Shown here: positions 13,601 through 28,600 of the stretch, one piece after another
Layout of the letters: each line of letters opens with the position of its first letter
How positions within the stretch are numbered: position 1 is the stretch's first letter
DNA from: Vanilla planifolia
Taxonomy: Eukaryota; Streptophyta; Magnoliopsida; Asparagales; Orchidaceae
Length of the DNA stretch: 64,000 bases
Reading direction: 5' to 3'
Assembly (NCBI GenBank): GCA_023846275.1
Contig: CM043874.1
Location: 22,129,130 to 22,193,129, forward strand
Notes under the pieces: generated by a model
What the model was told of the DNA's origin: nothing
The model's database searches: none
What the model saw: only the letters and a program-made list of their open reading frames with translations
Translations under genes and position numbers: made by a program

Positions 13601-16600
13601 AAGTACAATGATACCAACACCCGGCATGATCAATTATGGAAACAAGGGACCCACAATTTCTCAAGATAGCACTATGGTATCTACTAGCGGAGGTGGAATG
13701 ATATCACAAACTGCAGCCAATTTTGGGAACGTGTTCTCTAATGCGAATGGATCAGTTGGTATTGGACAAAATACCTCATTAAATTCAACTACTGGTACAA
13801 TACTATGCTGAACATTTTGATATTTACTTCCGATTTACTGCAATAAGCAACATTGTTTTTGTTTGTGCAGGGACGACCTTGAATGGGTATGAGCAGTCAC
13901 CTGGCAATATAATTCATAATTCTGGTGTGAACAATTTTACATCATCCATAGGCATGATGCGACAATCAAGCCAGATGATCCCGACCCCTGGATTAAATAA
14001 TCAGCAATCTGTTTCCCTGAATTCTGAATCATCAAGTGGAGGTTTATTTTCTGGCATGGAATCTTCAGCCACTTCACAAAATCAACAAAAGCAATATGTT
14101 GGCGGTCAGAACAATCATTTGTTGCATGGTATAGGGATTGGAGTTGGTGCAAGGTCCCACATGCAGCGCAAACTTTCTTCATATAGATTTCCCAATGGAA
14201 TCATGAATGGTGGTATCGGCAGCCTTATTGGGAATAACATGCAACATGTGAATGGTCCTACGGTTACAGAAGGCTATCTAGCTTCGGTTTCTTATGGTGG
14301 TTCTTCAAAGCCCTTACAGCAGCAAATGGATAAGCAACAGCTTCAGTCTTTAGTAACAAGTAAGTGTCCCTTTGGCATTCTTCTTTTATTTGTTCTTCTT
14401 GTCTTTGAATTATTCTCTGGTTTTCTACTTGCCATCCTATTTCTCTTGTTCATATACTGTTTAACTTCTAAAAAATTTCTTACCATACGGTTTTAATGTC
14501 TCTGTAAGTGTTACCTTTTGCAGGTGATGGCTATGCAGTCAACTCATCTGATATTTCAGGATCTGGAAACATATATGGCTCTGGGTCAAATCTTGTCTCA
14601 GCAGAAAAATCTCAAAATTTGAACCCAAGTATGAGTTTCAAATCTAAAGCTAGCCATGGAATACTTACTCATCAAACTGGTCTGCCATCTGCTTCACAGA
14701 TGAAAGCACAAATGGTTGATTCACAAAGTATGAATTTTCAATCAACACAGTCAACACAAGATCAACTTCTGCAATCACATCACATGCAAAATTTTCAGCA
14801 TCAACAATTTCAACAATTGAATCAGCCAAGTGAACCGCTTCTCCAGCACCATAGCTATCACAGAAATCAGCCGCAACAACAGTTTATGCCAAATACAGAT
14901 AAATTGAGGCACTCTTCGATTCCTTCCAGTTTTGTGGGACAGCTAATTCCAGAAAATGGTTTTGACTCAACTAATGATGCTTTGTTACCACAACCCAGCG
15001 AGCAATTTCACCTCTCTGAATTGCAGAATCAGTATCAGCAGAATATATCGTATAGGAATCTGCCAGTAGGTGTTCAATTAGTTGGTCAGTCACAAGGTTC
15101 TCAAGATTTACAAGGTTTGCCTTCTCAATTTTCACAAATTTTGCAAGCAGAGCAACAGACAACTGAATCACAAAATGAGCTTAGTTGTCTTTTTGTGGGA
15201 TCACAAACTGACGCACTTCCTCAGGAACATTGGTACCCTAATCCTCCACAGAAATCACATGTACAAGATAAGATTTTGTTTGAGCAGCATTTACAGGAGG
15301 AATTTAATCAGATAATTATAGGAAGGGATGAGGCACAAGGGCCTGAAATTTCTCCTTATGCTAATACTTCCATCCCATGTGCTACAGTACCCCAGACATT
15401 GCACAAAATCTATCATGGAACACTTAAATCCAACAGGGAGGGAGATTATTTTAAGCAGAGAAGGTGGCTGTTACTTCTACTCCATTCTTGCAAATGTCCA
15501 TCTCCCAAAGGGCATTGCAAAGAAGTCAACTGCATCAAAGTTCAGAATCTATGGATGCACATAAAAGTGTGTACTTCAGATAATTGCACATTCCCACGCT
15601 GCACCAATTCAAAGAAACTGCTTAATCATTACATAACTTGCAAAGCTGCTGATTGTCCTGTATGTATTCCTGTGCGTGATCTTGTGTTATCTTTCAAAGC
15701 ACGAAATTGTGCTATATCTGATGCTGGTTTGGTAAGCAAGATTAATGGGTCTTGGAAGGAAGTCAAATCCCCCGGAGTGGATGTGGTGGTGAGTGGAGTT
15801 GGCTCATCTCCTAGTGAAAGGTCTGATTGCCAACAGTCTTCTTTTAAGCGATTGAAAGTTCAGGCTGCCCCTTCTCTTCTACCCAAAGTGGAAGCACCAC
15901 AAATTTTTGCTCCCACAACAAACCAAAATCGTGTTCCCAAGGAGACAAAGTCCACATTGTATCAACAAAATCTAGTCTTAACTTGTAATTCTGCTGAGGT
16001 TTTGGAAGTGAAGGTTGGTTCATCCTTACTATCTGGACAGTGCCTGCCAGACAACCAAACTGAGGACATGCCTATTGATGTTCTTTCTTCAAAGGTTGCT
16101 GCCGAACCTTCTCAAAAGGAAGCTGGGCTTCATAAGAAAAATGAAATGCAACTACCAAATAAAGACCTTCGCCTAGTTAAGATAGAAAGCAACAAGGAAG
16201 GCAACCTACAGTCAAGTGATCCTGCTACTGCTACGAAGTCTGGCAAGCCAAAGATAAAGGGTGTTTCGCTGACTGAGTTATTCACTCCAGAGCAAATCAA
16301 AGAGCACATTATAAGTCTGAGGCAGTGGGTTGGTCAGGTTAGATTGTGAGCCATTCAAGATATCTCTCTCGTTCTTACTCATCTGGCAACTCTATACCAA
16401 TAAGATATCTGATTGTCATTAAATTTCTTGACTATTGTTTGCATAAACGTCATTGTGGATGCATTCTTTAGTGCATGCTTTTGTTGTGAGGGCGTAAGGT
16501 CTTAGGTTAAGTCAAATTTTTATTGTCATTTACTACATAAGAGCCTGTTTGAAGTTCTTTTGAGCAATTTTTTTTCCAAATAACTTCTGGTCCTACTTCC

Positions 16601-19600
16601 ATTCATTAGCAGTTGGTAGACTTAATTTTGGAAGAACCTCAAGTTCGGTGCACTGGTGTTCGTTGACAACTATATTCATGTTCATACTTCTATATTCTGT
16701 GGGTTTGCATGGGTGACAGCACTCGGGAGTGTGAGACTGGTTATGTGGGCTTGCACGGGTGATAGTTCTTGGGAGTATGAGACTGGTTATGCTCTTCCAC
16801 TTGTCAACGTCATGGGAAATTAAGCAAATATGCAAGTTTTGAATGTGAAAACATTATGAATTTTTTAGTTATCTAATTGCTGAATTATTTATAATTGAGT
16901 TTCATATTCTTAACATTACTAATAAGTACTAAATTTTGTATATGGCCATGTTTATATGATTTGTGTTAAAATGAATATTCTCAAATGTAACTTGTTTGTC
17001 TTGTAGCATGTCTATTTCAATACACCTGTTGGAAACTTGCTTAGCTATGCTTCAGAAAGATCTGATTAGCATGCCATTGAAGAAGAATTTGTGTAGCATC
17101 ATGATTTGATATTTTAGTGGTTTTGGATTGGTTTTGCCCGAGACTGATCCAAAACTGGCAAAAAATAATGTTTTGGCTATTTTCGAACATTTTGGTTGAA
17201 AGTAATCAAAATTGGCCTTAATGATTGTTTTGTTAGACATTAATTGGTTATGGTTGATTGATTTTGTGGTTGACCAGCCTATATAAATGTTGGTTCACTA
17301 ATTGATTTCTGGGTAGCAAGATTGATTGATCTATAGTGATTGATTGATGATGAAATATCAACAAATAGGGATAAGGACTGAGTTGTAAGCAAGGTTGAGA
17401 GGATGATAAATAATGAATTGCATATCAAGAAAAGTTTTGGCACAGGGTTTATGGCGTTTGTGAGGGTTAAGTGTTGAGAGAGACCATGAGAAGAGAGATA
17501 GGGGACCAAAGGATTGCTGGTAGTTGAAATGGTTGTTTGCACAGGTTAAAATATGAATTTCTAGTGGATTAAGTTCTTATTGGGCTTGAAAGCTAATAAG
17601 AGAGACCTCTACATCCATTTAGTTTTGGACACAGATAGTTCTTTACCAAAAATGTATAATAAAACCAGATTTTCCAATCTCCAAGCCAAATATTTCTTTG
17701 TATGTTTTCATTCTTATGCTGCTATCTTTGGTTTGTTTTTAGTGGTTGACGGTAGCTTGAGTGTGCAATCCATCCTACATTGATGTATCGATATTGGGGC
17801 ACTATGTGGCCATTACCTGTATTTACACCTATTCTATAGGTACTAGGAAATGATAACTGAATTGCTATTGTTGAAGCCTCACCCTTGATGGCTTTCTAAT
17901 TGGTTTCTACAGCAGTTTCTTCTGTTTGTTGATAAGTTCAATCACCATTATAGATTGTTGAAGAAAAGAAAATGTTCCTAATTCCTTGGTTGGAGAGGGA
18001 TTTCCTTGACATGTAGAAGGCTAAGTTGATTATAAGGAGGGGAGATATTTAAGAGCAATAGCTTCTATGGTTAGAAATTTCTTTGAGATTTTAATTGTAA
18101 TGTTGATACATATTAGGGGATCAAGGAGAAATAAGAGGTTTATTTTGATGAGAAATATTATAGAAGAGAAAATGTCTTGCAAAGAGAAATAAAGCTTAAC
18201 TGAAGTCATGGGTTGAACTTAACCAAGGAATAGAGAGAAGAGAGAGAGACTCCATTAGTAATTAGATTAAGATTATTTTAGATTGTATAAGCCCCTCAAG
18301 TCAATGCCTTGGGGCTTTCGATTTATTAGCTAGAATGTGGAATAAGATGACAGCATTTCTTGATGTGTTGATACTCGAGTAGGTTGTTCTAACTGAATAA
18401 ATTAAAGTATGGCCTTTGATTGATGTGATGCAAGCAGTTATAACAACCAACGAGCAGTTAATGTTAGGGAGCTGAATAAGCATCCAAGGTGGGTACAACA
18501 AACATTGTCTTTGACTTCAAGCATGTCTTAAAGTACAAGAATTCTTCATGGCTTCATGCTATCCCTTAGCCATCATGTGATAGTCATATGATCTTCACTG
18601 ATAGTTGATAGGTCATTGATGCTTATAAGGTCTTCAACCTTCCTTGAATGCCACATGATGCCTAAGAAGTTGTTAGATGTTTTTAATGTGATGGTTGATT
18701 GAGCTAGCTTCGTAAAGTTCACATTGCAGTCGTGTAGCCTTGTTTGGAGTAAGAGGATTCTGAATGAGCACTCGAGTCATGATCTTTTTGTGAGTACTCA
18801 TGGTAGTTGAGAAGAACTCTTGAATGTTGAATGAATTAAGTGGTCGTGTAAAGTGTTACGATGCCATACATCCCAATCAATTGATCTATGATCAGTGGTG
18901 ATGATCTAGTGGTGAATGTTTGCAATTTCATGCAAAACTAGGTTGAAGCAATTTTCCACATTGAATATAAATAATATCTTAGTTAAGTCATTAATAATAT
19001 AGTTTTACTTGCCATTTGATTGTTCCTAGATTCATGGTTTAGATAATTGCTTCGACAAAAGGTAGATAATTCTTGTAAATTGTACCCAATGTTTACTCAA
19101 ACAACGTATTGTACGCTACAAAAAAACATACCAAATATGGATGTACCACAAGTTCGATGTTGTACCTTAATAGGGAAGGTCCAAAAGTGGGGTCATGGTC
19201 TTGCCATTACTTTAATCACTTTGTTTTTTGGTTGATGAATGTACCATAGTGTCACTTTATGCTTGTATGATGTCCATTATAGAATTTTTTTTAACTCTGT
19301 TTTTTAATGTCATATCTTAATTCCCTTTAAGCTGAGTATTGTGAAGGGTACTATTTTAAAACTTTCTTAAGTCTATAAGTAGGTCTGCTTTGAGGTTGTT
19401 CTTATTAATGATGGTCATCATTTTAATTGGGTTTTTTGTAAGATGAGGGACATTGATAGCTTTTATGAGATATCTTGATTCAAGAGTTATTGGCACCTTG
19501 TAAAAGCTCTTTGAAAATTCAATTTCATGGTCAAAGAAATCAAAAGTTTCTTCAAATAAGGCTTGAGAAATTATTAAACCATGTCAATAATAAAAGCTTT

Positions 19601-22600
19601 AATTGGAAATTAAAGGGACTTAAACTATGCTCCTGCGAAGTTGCTGCATAGCCACGTAGAGATAGTGGAATATCATCAATAATGTCGTCTACAGAAAATC
19701 AGAAAAGTGAATAATGATTTTTTATGATAATATACTAAACATCCAATCCAAGGAGAGAGGACCTATCCCAGCTGTAGGTGCTATCGCTTTAGATCTTTTG
19801 AAATTAAAGCAAGAAATGAAATTTTCCATAGACCATTAAGAGCTGTGGACATTTTTGAACTGGGAATAATCTTCTCTCCTTTGTACTTAAAGGAAAAAAG
19901 AATGAAGGGACGAAATACAAAAGAAACTTCTATTGAAGCAGAAATGGAACTTTGGAGAGTTACTAACAGGGCACTATCTCTTATTAAATTGACTTTACTA
20001 TGCCCTAAGGGTGGTATATTTCTATTTCTCATTTGACTTCCAGAGTCCTGAGTGCAGCAACTTGCATATGTTAAAAAATGACAGACCTTGTGAAATCATT
20101 AGAGGCATTGAAAAGTTCCTGTGTTAATAATTAAAACAAAATTATATATGAGTTGCTTGTCTGGTAGAGTTTTGCTAACTAAGAACTAATGCATCTGAAT
20201 TCAAGTAGACCTTAAACGGAGGCCATGCGTGCAGCTCTAAAGTTGGATACTGAATATGAATGAGTGTTCATGCAAGCATTCCATGACATGTTTGCATGAA
20301 CTCTTATTATCATTTTTGAAAACCTCCTGACGTTGACTAGAAAATCAATGTTATTTGTGGCCTAGTGATGTCTTTTCAGCTTTCTCAACAAAATTTGACT
20401 AATTCTGCATGACACTAGGAGGTTTTTTATGAGTATTCCATCTACCAGAATTTCTGATATTGTGAAACATGAAGGACAACGCTCACACCTCACTAAAAAG
20501 ATTGTGCTTTGAGAAAACACTTCAAAGATATCAGCTATCACTCCGTTAAGGTCATACAACTCAGTCAGCCTCACCCAATTTGAGCCTCATGCAAATGATG
20601 CTCGTTACTTCTCTATTGGTATTTTGCCAAGTGTAGCACTTAGGCTGATGAAATCACTCCATTTCATCTTTGTGGCATGAGAATGTCAATTCTCAGCTTA
20701 GCTGACATACATATTTGTGTTTTAGAATCATTCCTAATGTCTAAGAATTGATATTTGTTGAGATGGTAATATAATGGAAAAAATGAAATGGAGAAGAGCT
20801 TGTTAATTTTTTGGGTTAATTGCTCTCTTTAATGCCAACAAATCTGTTTTGAATACCCTTTTAGCAATATTTAGCACCTGTCAAATATTTGGAATAAAGA
20901 TTTTACAATATTAATATAATGGAAAAAATTAAATGGAGAAGAGCTTGTTATTTTGTTGGGTTAATTGCTATCTTTAATGCCAACAAGTGTGTTTTGAATA
21001 CCATTTTAGCAATTTTTAACCTGTCAAATATCAGGAATAAAGATTTTACAATAGTAATATAATGGAAAAAATGAAATGGAGAAGAGCTTGTTATTTTGTT
21101 TGGGTTAATTGCTCTCTTTAATGCCAGCAAGTGTGTTTTGAATGCCATTTTAGCAATATTTAGCACCTATCAAATAATAGGAATAAAGATTTTACAATAT
21201 TTTCTGTAGTAACAAGTTCAATTCCTTAGTTTTCCCAATTTTATAGAAGATCCAAACTTCTGTTTTTAACCAATTGAAGACTATTTGGAAGGCAACGTTG
21301 TTCTCCAAATATGTCTTCTTTTAACTTGGTCAAAATTGGCGCTTGTTCAAGCTACTCAAAATTTCATTTTTGCAGCAGTTTGACATATTAACCAGGTGAT
21401 TTTGCCATTGGTTCAAGCCACCTACCTGGTCACTTCGGCATTGGATTAACATGTTAATCAGGTTGCTAGGAGAATGGTTTAAGCTACTGATTGAGTCACT
21501 TAAGCACTCATTCAAAGCACTTACTTGCTTGCCTTGGTACCTACTTGGCATATTAAGCAGCTTGCTTTTGGCACTGGTTCAAGTTACTCACATAGTCTGT
21601 TTGACTCCAATTTTACATAATATCCATTTTGTCCTAGCATTATTTCAAATTTTTTATGGCTTCTCATAAAGATGCACATATGTCTTTCTGATTATGCTCT
21701 TCTTGAAAAAGGTTCTTTGGTGAACCATTAAGATATCCCGATTGTTTAGTGGAGTTAAGAATTGTTACATGTTTTAATTAAATGTCTTAACATTGTGGTT
21801 TGAAAGACATCTAATCACAAGATGTTAATTTGGGATTTTTATACTTCTCGATCTTAAGCACAAGCTGGATTGATTTGACATTTAAGTATAGGTTTCTAAT
21901 CTTTATTTCTATCTATATCCTCTTGAATAAACAAGTTTAAAAAATTTAGTAGAAAATTTTCAACATTTATGGAATTCCTTCTGTTAAAATTGGTCTCACC
22001 ACATTACAAAGACAAGGGCGATTCATACAAGCATCTTAGTACATTACAAAGATTGAGGCAACTCTGCTTTTACCTCAATGAATACAAAGGAAAGAGACAA
22101 CACACAAGAACATCTTGAAAAGTTACAAAGGAAAAATGGAACCTATACAGGTATCTTTGTATCTTGGAAAATTACAAAGAACAAAACAAAGAATTGCACT
22201 AGCATTTTGAAAATTTAAAGAACTTGGGAACTCTCAAGCATGTTTCAGATAAGCTTGCCAGCCAAATTCAGCAAGGAAATCAATGCAAAAATCTTTTTAG
22301 ATTGTGAAAAGCAAATAAACCTAAATGAGCATCTCAATTTGCAGAAGATTAAGGTCAACATACAAGAAACTCAATAAATCACAAAAGAGTGAGAGAATCC
22401 GCATGAATATCCTGACAAATTACAATAAATAAGGGATTCCTTTATTTTTTGAGCGTGCATAGTTGAAACTTAGCTACTGAATATACCTTTGGTTTGGTTT
22501 CTGTCATTGTTAATTAAGGTACTTACATTTGATTCACAATTAAAAATATTTTTGTAAATTTTTTTTATTGTTTTACTGGTTTGCAAAACACAGCAAACAG

Positions 22601-25600
22601 CAGCTTTCACAATAGGATTGAGTCCAAGTTTATATGAATATTAATGATTTCATATTCAAATAAGTTCTTTTCCTAAAGAATGTGAGTAATTATTTTTTAT
22701 GCTTTTATAGATTTTGTATCTATATCGTTAACATTAAATTTTTAAAAATTTTATATATTTTTTCATATAAATATTGACTACTTTTATTTGAAATTGGAAT
22801 AGTAAAATAGAGATGAAAAGGAATTTTGTTATGTAATATTTTGAGCTCTTTTTGTTAATGGTTTTGAAAATCCACAATTTCTTATATGAGTTATATGATG
22901 ACATGTATGGTAAAATCATTTATTTGACGTTTGATATTAGTTATTCCAGCAATTTAACAAAACTCAATTGGCAAAATCAATATATGATGTTTAATCTAGT
23001 TTTTTGAATATAATAAAAAATTTTCAGCTTTCATGTTGTTATGATCTTATCAATGATGTTTTTCCTATTTTTGTTTTATCACTGTTTTTATATAATTGTA
23101 TTGATTTTTATTTGATTAAACAGTGCCATCTTTTTTAAGCAGACATTTCATATTGGCTTTTCAGTTGAAATTTACTTTGATTTTGATAATTACAATCCTT
23201 GCTGAAAATTGAAGTTTGTTAGTTTGGAAGATATATTACAACCTTTGAAGCATATCAATATTTGAAGATTTCTGTTGATCTTAAAAACTTATTAATTTTT
23301 GCATTGATGTGTTGAAAAGCGTGATAATAAAGACAACTAGATGAGAAAAAAAGTTGATTTTTGGTGCAATGGACGGTAAGGAAATGAAGTCAGAGAAGCT
23401 TGATGGACTTAGTGATGCAGCAGCTGTGTAAAAATTGGAGGTTAAAGAGAGGTATGCGGGGTGCTCATAGAGGTGCTGTAAGGCTCCAAATAGAAAGCCA
23501 TTAAAAAATGCTGAAGTAGCGGAAGTCATAATGGAACAAAAAATGCGGAATTATCAGAAGTCATAATGGAACAATGAAGCCTTCAAAACCTGTGCACAAG
23601 TGTTTCAAAATGCGGACACTTGTTGAGTTAGCTGCCAACAAGCCATTAATGGTTATTTTGTTGACCAGTGGTGACTTTGTTCATTGTTCTTGTATGTTTC
23701 TCTATTTTTATCCTTTCTTTATCGGTTAATATCATTCAGGAATAGAATAACGCCATCATACCTTTTTAAGGAATCTATTCCCGTTAACATCTATGAGATA
23801 TAAACTAATGATTTGATCTATTGGTTGAGCATTGAACTAGTGCCACTTTTTCTTGCTGTTCTGATTTTCCTCTGTAAATTGTGTATTTCTTCATTTCTAT
23901 ACAATTACTTGTTAAATATGCATGGGCTTAATTTCTTATGAGGAAAGTTAATTACTTAAATTTCCAACTTTTACTGCTTATATTATCGCTACTTTGATAC
24001 AATATTTCGATCATTGAGTTTATATCTGAACCGATATTTGTTTGCAGAGCAAAGCCAAGGCAGAAAAGAACCAAGCTATGGAGCGTTCGATGAGTGAGAA
24101 CTCTTGTCAGTTGTGTGCCGTGGAGAAGCTTACGTTTGAGCCCCCTCCAATCTACTGTACACCATGTGGTGCACGCATAAAGCGAAATGCAATGTTTTAT
24201 ACCGTTGGGACTGGAGATACACGCCATTACTTCTGTATTCCATGCTACAATGAGGCTCGTGGTGACACTATTGAAGCAGAGGGATCAATGTTTTCAAAAT
24301 CAAGGCTGGAGAAAAAGAAAAACGATGAAGAAACTGAAGAATGGGTTAGTATGCCCTTTCTTCTTTCATTACAGTTTTTTTGGTTTAGTGCTGTATGCAT
24401 ATGTGGTAACCTTGAAATACTCATTAATTACCTTATTCTGATTTTTCTTCTGGTTTCTCTTGCATTACAGTGGGTACAGTGTGACAAATGTGAAGCTTGG
24501 CAGCATCAAATATGTGCACTTTTTAATGGTAGAAGAAATGATAGTGAACAAGCAGAATATACTTGTCCTAATTGCTATGTTGAGGAGGTTGAAAAAGGTG
24601 AGCGTAAGCCGTTGCCTCAGAGTGCAGTCCTTGGAGCCAAAGATTTACCAAGGACCATTCTCAGTGATCACATAGAACAGCGACTGTTTAGACGGCTAAA
24701 GCACGAAAGGCAAGAGAGAGCAAGACATCTAGGAAAAAGTATTGATGAGGTGACGAAGTTTTGCCTCTTTATGTTTTGTGAAACTAGATGAAGTTATACA
24801 TTATGTTGGCTTGTTGAAGCCTTATTATTAGATGATTCATGTTTTAGAGAAAAGCATACATCAAGAATTCAAGATTTTGTTTTTCCAAGTAAATTAAACC
24901 ACAAAATTGTTATATGAATCCCAGCATTAATTTGTTTGATAAAAATGTCATAATTTTATTAAATGGCTGCAGAAATTTTGTTGAATTAGTTGTTATAATG
25001 TGCTGTATTTGCTTAGCACTTTTGACATTGTACTTTGTAAATTGATGCTGAAAATGATTATCCTTGGCTAGTTGAACTTGGTCGCTGAAGGAAAGTTGTG
25101 AAACCATGCCTAATTGTGCCCTTAAACTTGTGGATGGCTAAGTATTGCAGCAAGAACTAATTCTTGATGCATTGGATATATTCAAAAAGTAGTTTATGGC
25201 TTAAAGCAACTTTCCTAATTATTGTATGTTTCTACTCAAAATGCATGCTGACTGCTCCCTAATACCATCTCCCAGTCCTTGAAATCTTCCACATTTGTGG
25301 GCTGGGAAGGTGCTAGGCCTATAAGGTCTATTTATGTAGCTTATTTGACAATTCATAAGACGTGGTTTGCACAACTTAAACTCACTATCTCCAGTTCTCA
25401 TGACAACAGTTTTTATCTTTTGATCTAAAGAGCCCTTCCATGTTAATTTGTACCAGCTTTTTGCATAAATCACTGAAACCCATGATGATATATGTTTTTT
25501 TTTTTTTTTTTTTTTTTTGATTTTCTGATTTTGTTGTCTCTTTATGTTTTGTTTTGGTTGAAATTATTCATTTTGCTTTATCCCAAAATGCATGCTTGGT

Positions 25601-28600
25601 TGAATTGTTTTTCTGTAATGTATTTTTTTGGCTGGACTCATTTTTGAGCTAAATCACTGAAACCTTTAATGTTTTGTTCTTTCTCCTCTATTCTCTGCTT
25701 TTTGTCATCTTTTTATGTTTTGTTTTTGTTGAAATTATGCATTTGGCTTAAAGTCGAAAAGCATGCTTGGTTTTTTTGAATTCTGGCAGAATGGTGCACG
25801 ATTTTGAAACATGTTGACTGCTTATATTCAGGTACCAGGTGCAGAAGCTCTTGTTGTGAGGGTGGTATCTTCAGTTGATAAAAAATTGGAAGTGAAGCAG
25901 CGCTTTTTAGAAATATTTCAGGAGGAAAATTATCCAACAGAGTTCCCATATAAATCGAAGGTATGAAAAATGCTCTGTTGATACTTCCTGCTGGTTCTAT
26001 TTTTGACAGGATCATTTAGTACTGGGCAGAAATCTAGAAAGCATTTTTTTTTGACACATAACGGCAGTATCAATTATTCTATGGGGTTACTAATCAAGAT
26101 TCTGTGCAGGTTATATTGTTGTTTCAGAAGATAGAGGGTGTAGAAGTATGCCTCTTTGGCATGTATGTGCAAGAATTCGGTTCTGAATGTCAATTCCCTA
26201 ACCAGCGGCGTGTATATTTGTCTTATCTGGATTCAGTAAAGTATTTCAGACCAGAAATTAAGACAGTAACTGGAGAAGCTTTGAGAACCTTTGTGTATCA
26301 TGAGATTCTGGTAAAATTTTCAGTTTTTTCTGTCCATTTCATGTTTTATTTGCCTTTCTTTTTTATAGCCTGCAAAATACTTTTTTTTTTTTGTCTTTCT
26401 ACCAACTTCGAGGTTATCTATTTTTTATGTGAATGCTTTCTTTTCAATATTTGATCTGACATGTTTTAGCCATATTCTTGCAGATAGGATATCTTGACTA
26501 TTGTAAAAAACGTGGTTTCACTAGTTGCTACATATGGGCTTGCCCTCCTCTGAAGGGTGAAGATTATATCCTGTATTGCCATCCTGAGATTCAGAAGACA
26601 CCAAAATCTGATAAACTGAGAGAGTGGTGGGTGCTGCATATCCTATAAGTTGTATATTAGTTCTAGGTTTTTCCTATAATCCTTGACTTATACATGAAAT
26701 GTTTTGCTGAATGATTGATGGTACATTTACAGGTATTTATCAATGCTTAGGAAAGCTGCCAAGGAAAGTATTGTTGTTGGCCTCACTAATTTATCTGACC
26801 ATTTCTTTGTATCTACTGGCGAATGCAAGGCCAAGGTTACTGCAGCACGCTTGCCATATTTTGATGGTGATTATTGGCCAGGTGCTGCGGAGGACATGAT
26901 TAATCAACTTCAGCAAGAAGAAGATGGTAGAAAGCAACAGAAGAAAGGAAAAACAAAGAACACCCTCACAAAAAGGGCCTTGAAAGCTGCAGGTCATACT
27001 GATCTTGGTTGTAATGCCTCTAAAGATGCTCTGTTGATGCATAAGGTAATTATTTTGAACTAAAAGTAGTGCATTTTAGTCTTCTATGTAATGTTTTATG
27101 TGCAGCTGAGGTTAGAAGAAATATGATCAGTTAATGGCTATTTGTTGGATCAATCTCTGATATTTCCCTTAGATATTCGTTTTCTCATTTAGCGAAGCAG
27201 AATGCAGCCCTTTTAGTCCTTCAAGCTTTTTACCAAACAACTATTTTTCTAATTTGACTTGTCACTGCTCAGCTTGGTGAGACCATATCTCCCATGAAAG
27301 AAGATTTTATTATGGTGCATCTTCAGCATGCTTGCACGCACTGCTGCATTCTTATGGTGTCTGGTAATCGTTGGGTTTGCAATCAATGCAAAAATTTCCA
27401 GCTTTGTGACATGTAAGTTTGTTTTCTGTCTATTTGTGAAATTTATCGTGCTTCTTCTATTCAATTTGGTTTTATTCATGTATACGAGAATTGGTCACCA
27501 TCTTAGGGGAACTTGATAGTTGTATACCATCAAATCTGCATTGTTATCAATAGGCATTTCCGATTATTTGCTAGTGTTTCGCTAAGCATGTTGATTCTTT
27601 TTCCTAGGTTTTGCCAAATCCTTTGAGACAAATTGTAGTTATACTAGTCAATGTGTTGTCACTTTTGTTTCATTACACCTTTGTAATGCTTCTACTTTCT
27701 GATGTAACTGAATAATTCGTCTGTTAAGGGGAAATTGGTACTAATCAAAGAGAATGTGGTTGTATGGAAACCAAGAATAATGCAAAATGGAGGAAAAGAG
27801 AGAGTTTCGCTATGAAACGAGAGTATAAAATGGTATGCAGGGACAACGAGCTCCTAGTGACCTCTGGCAATGCATTGGCAATGCAACTCCTTGGTGTTGT
27901 CTTTTTCCATCTCCCTCTCTTGTGGTTTAACAAACCTTAAAAGTTTGGCTTGGATTGTCTGATCTCAAATACCCTTGAACGGGGAACTATTTATTGTCAC
28001 TCAAGAGAACTGAAATACAAATTATTGTTATAGCCATTTAGCCTTTGGGTGGTTTATAGGTCATTAGGCCTAACCATCGAGCTTACTGGATAGCTGATGT
28101 GGCTGGTTCAGCTACTATGAAACTGATCTTGGTTCCCATCAGGAAAGGCTTCAAAAAGGCTTTGTTGATAAGGTTCCCATAAGGAAATGGAATTGAAGGT
28201 CGCTACTGTAGACAAGGATGCTTGTCATGGAATGTGCATGGAGGAGGTAGTTGGGTTATTGATCCAAAATTTGTTGATAAATAGACACAGAGGTTATTGT
28301 GGGGGGATGAGATTTACTTGCAAGGAAACAAATTATATATGGAAATGGGACACAGTTGTAGAAGTATGGTGCGTTAGCCATTCTTGTGAATCTAAGAGGT
28401 AGTAGTCTGCCATGTTTTTAACCTATAGCTCATGCTATGGTAAGAGCATCGTGCCAGTTCTTTTCGGAATAACTAGTAAATTCACGCACATAAATGATGT
28501 GTGTGTGTAAATTAGAGTTCTTGTGGTTTTGCCATGAGACATTGACTTTTTTTAACTTTGTGTACTGTCACAGCAATAACAAATTCCAATGATACTTTTT

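Larger units (their letters stand above)
16338..24047. other. HAC intron 5 (7.7 kb)
   Basis: This intron separates the TAZ1 exon from the zinc-finger/HAT exons. I see no exon inside that would fit the protein. Contents are several tandem repeats (listed separately) and AT-rich filler of unknown origin. Confidence 0.7.

Noticed and set aside
23281-23640. Less AT-rich stretch in HAC intron 5 with repeated 'gaagtcataatggaacaa'
   Set aside because: It looked like a possible exon, but stops in all frames and a direct join of exons 5 and 6 in phase with the conserved [11 protein letters not shown] junction make an extra exon unnecessary.
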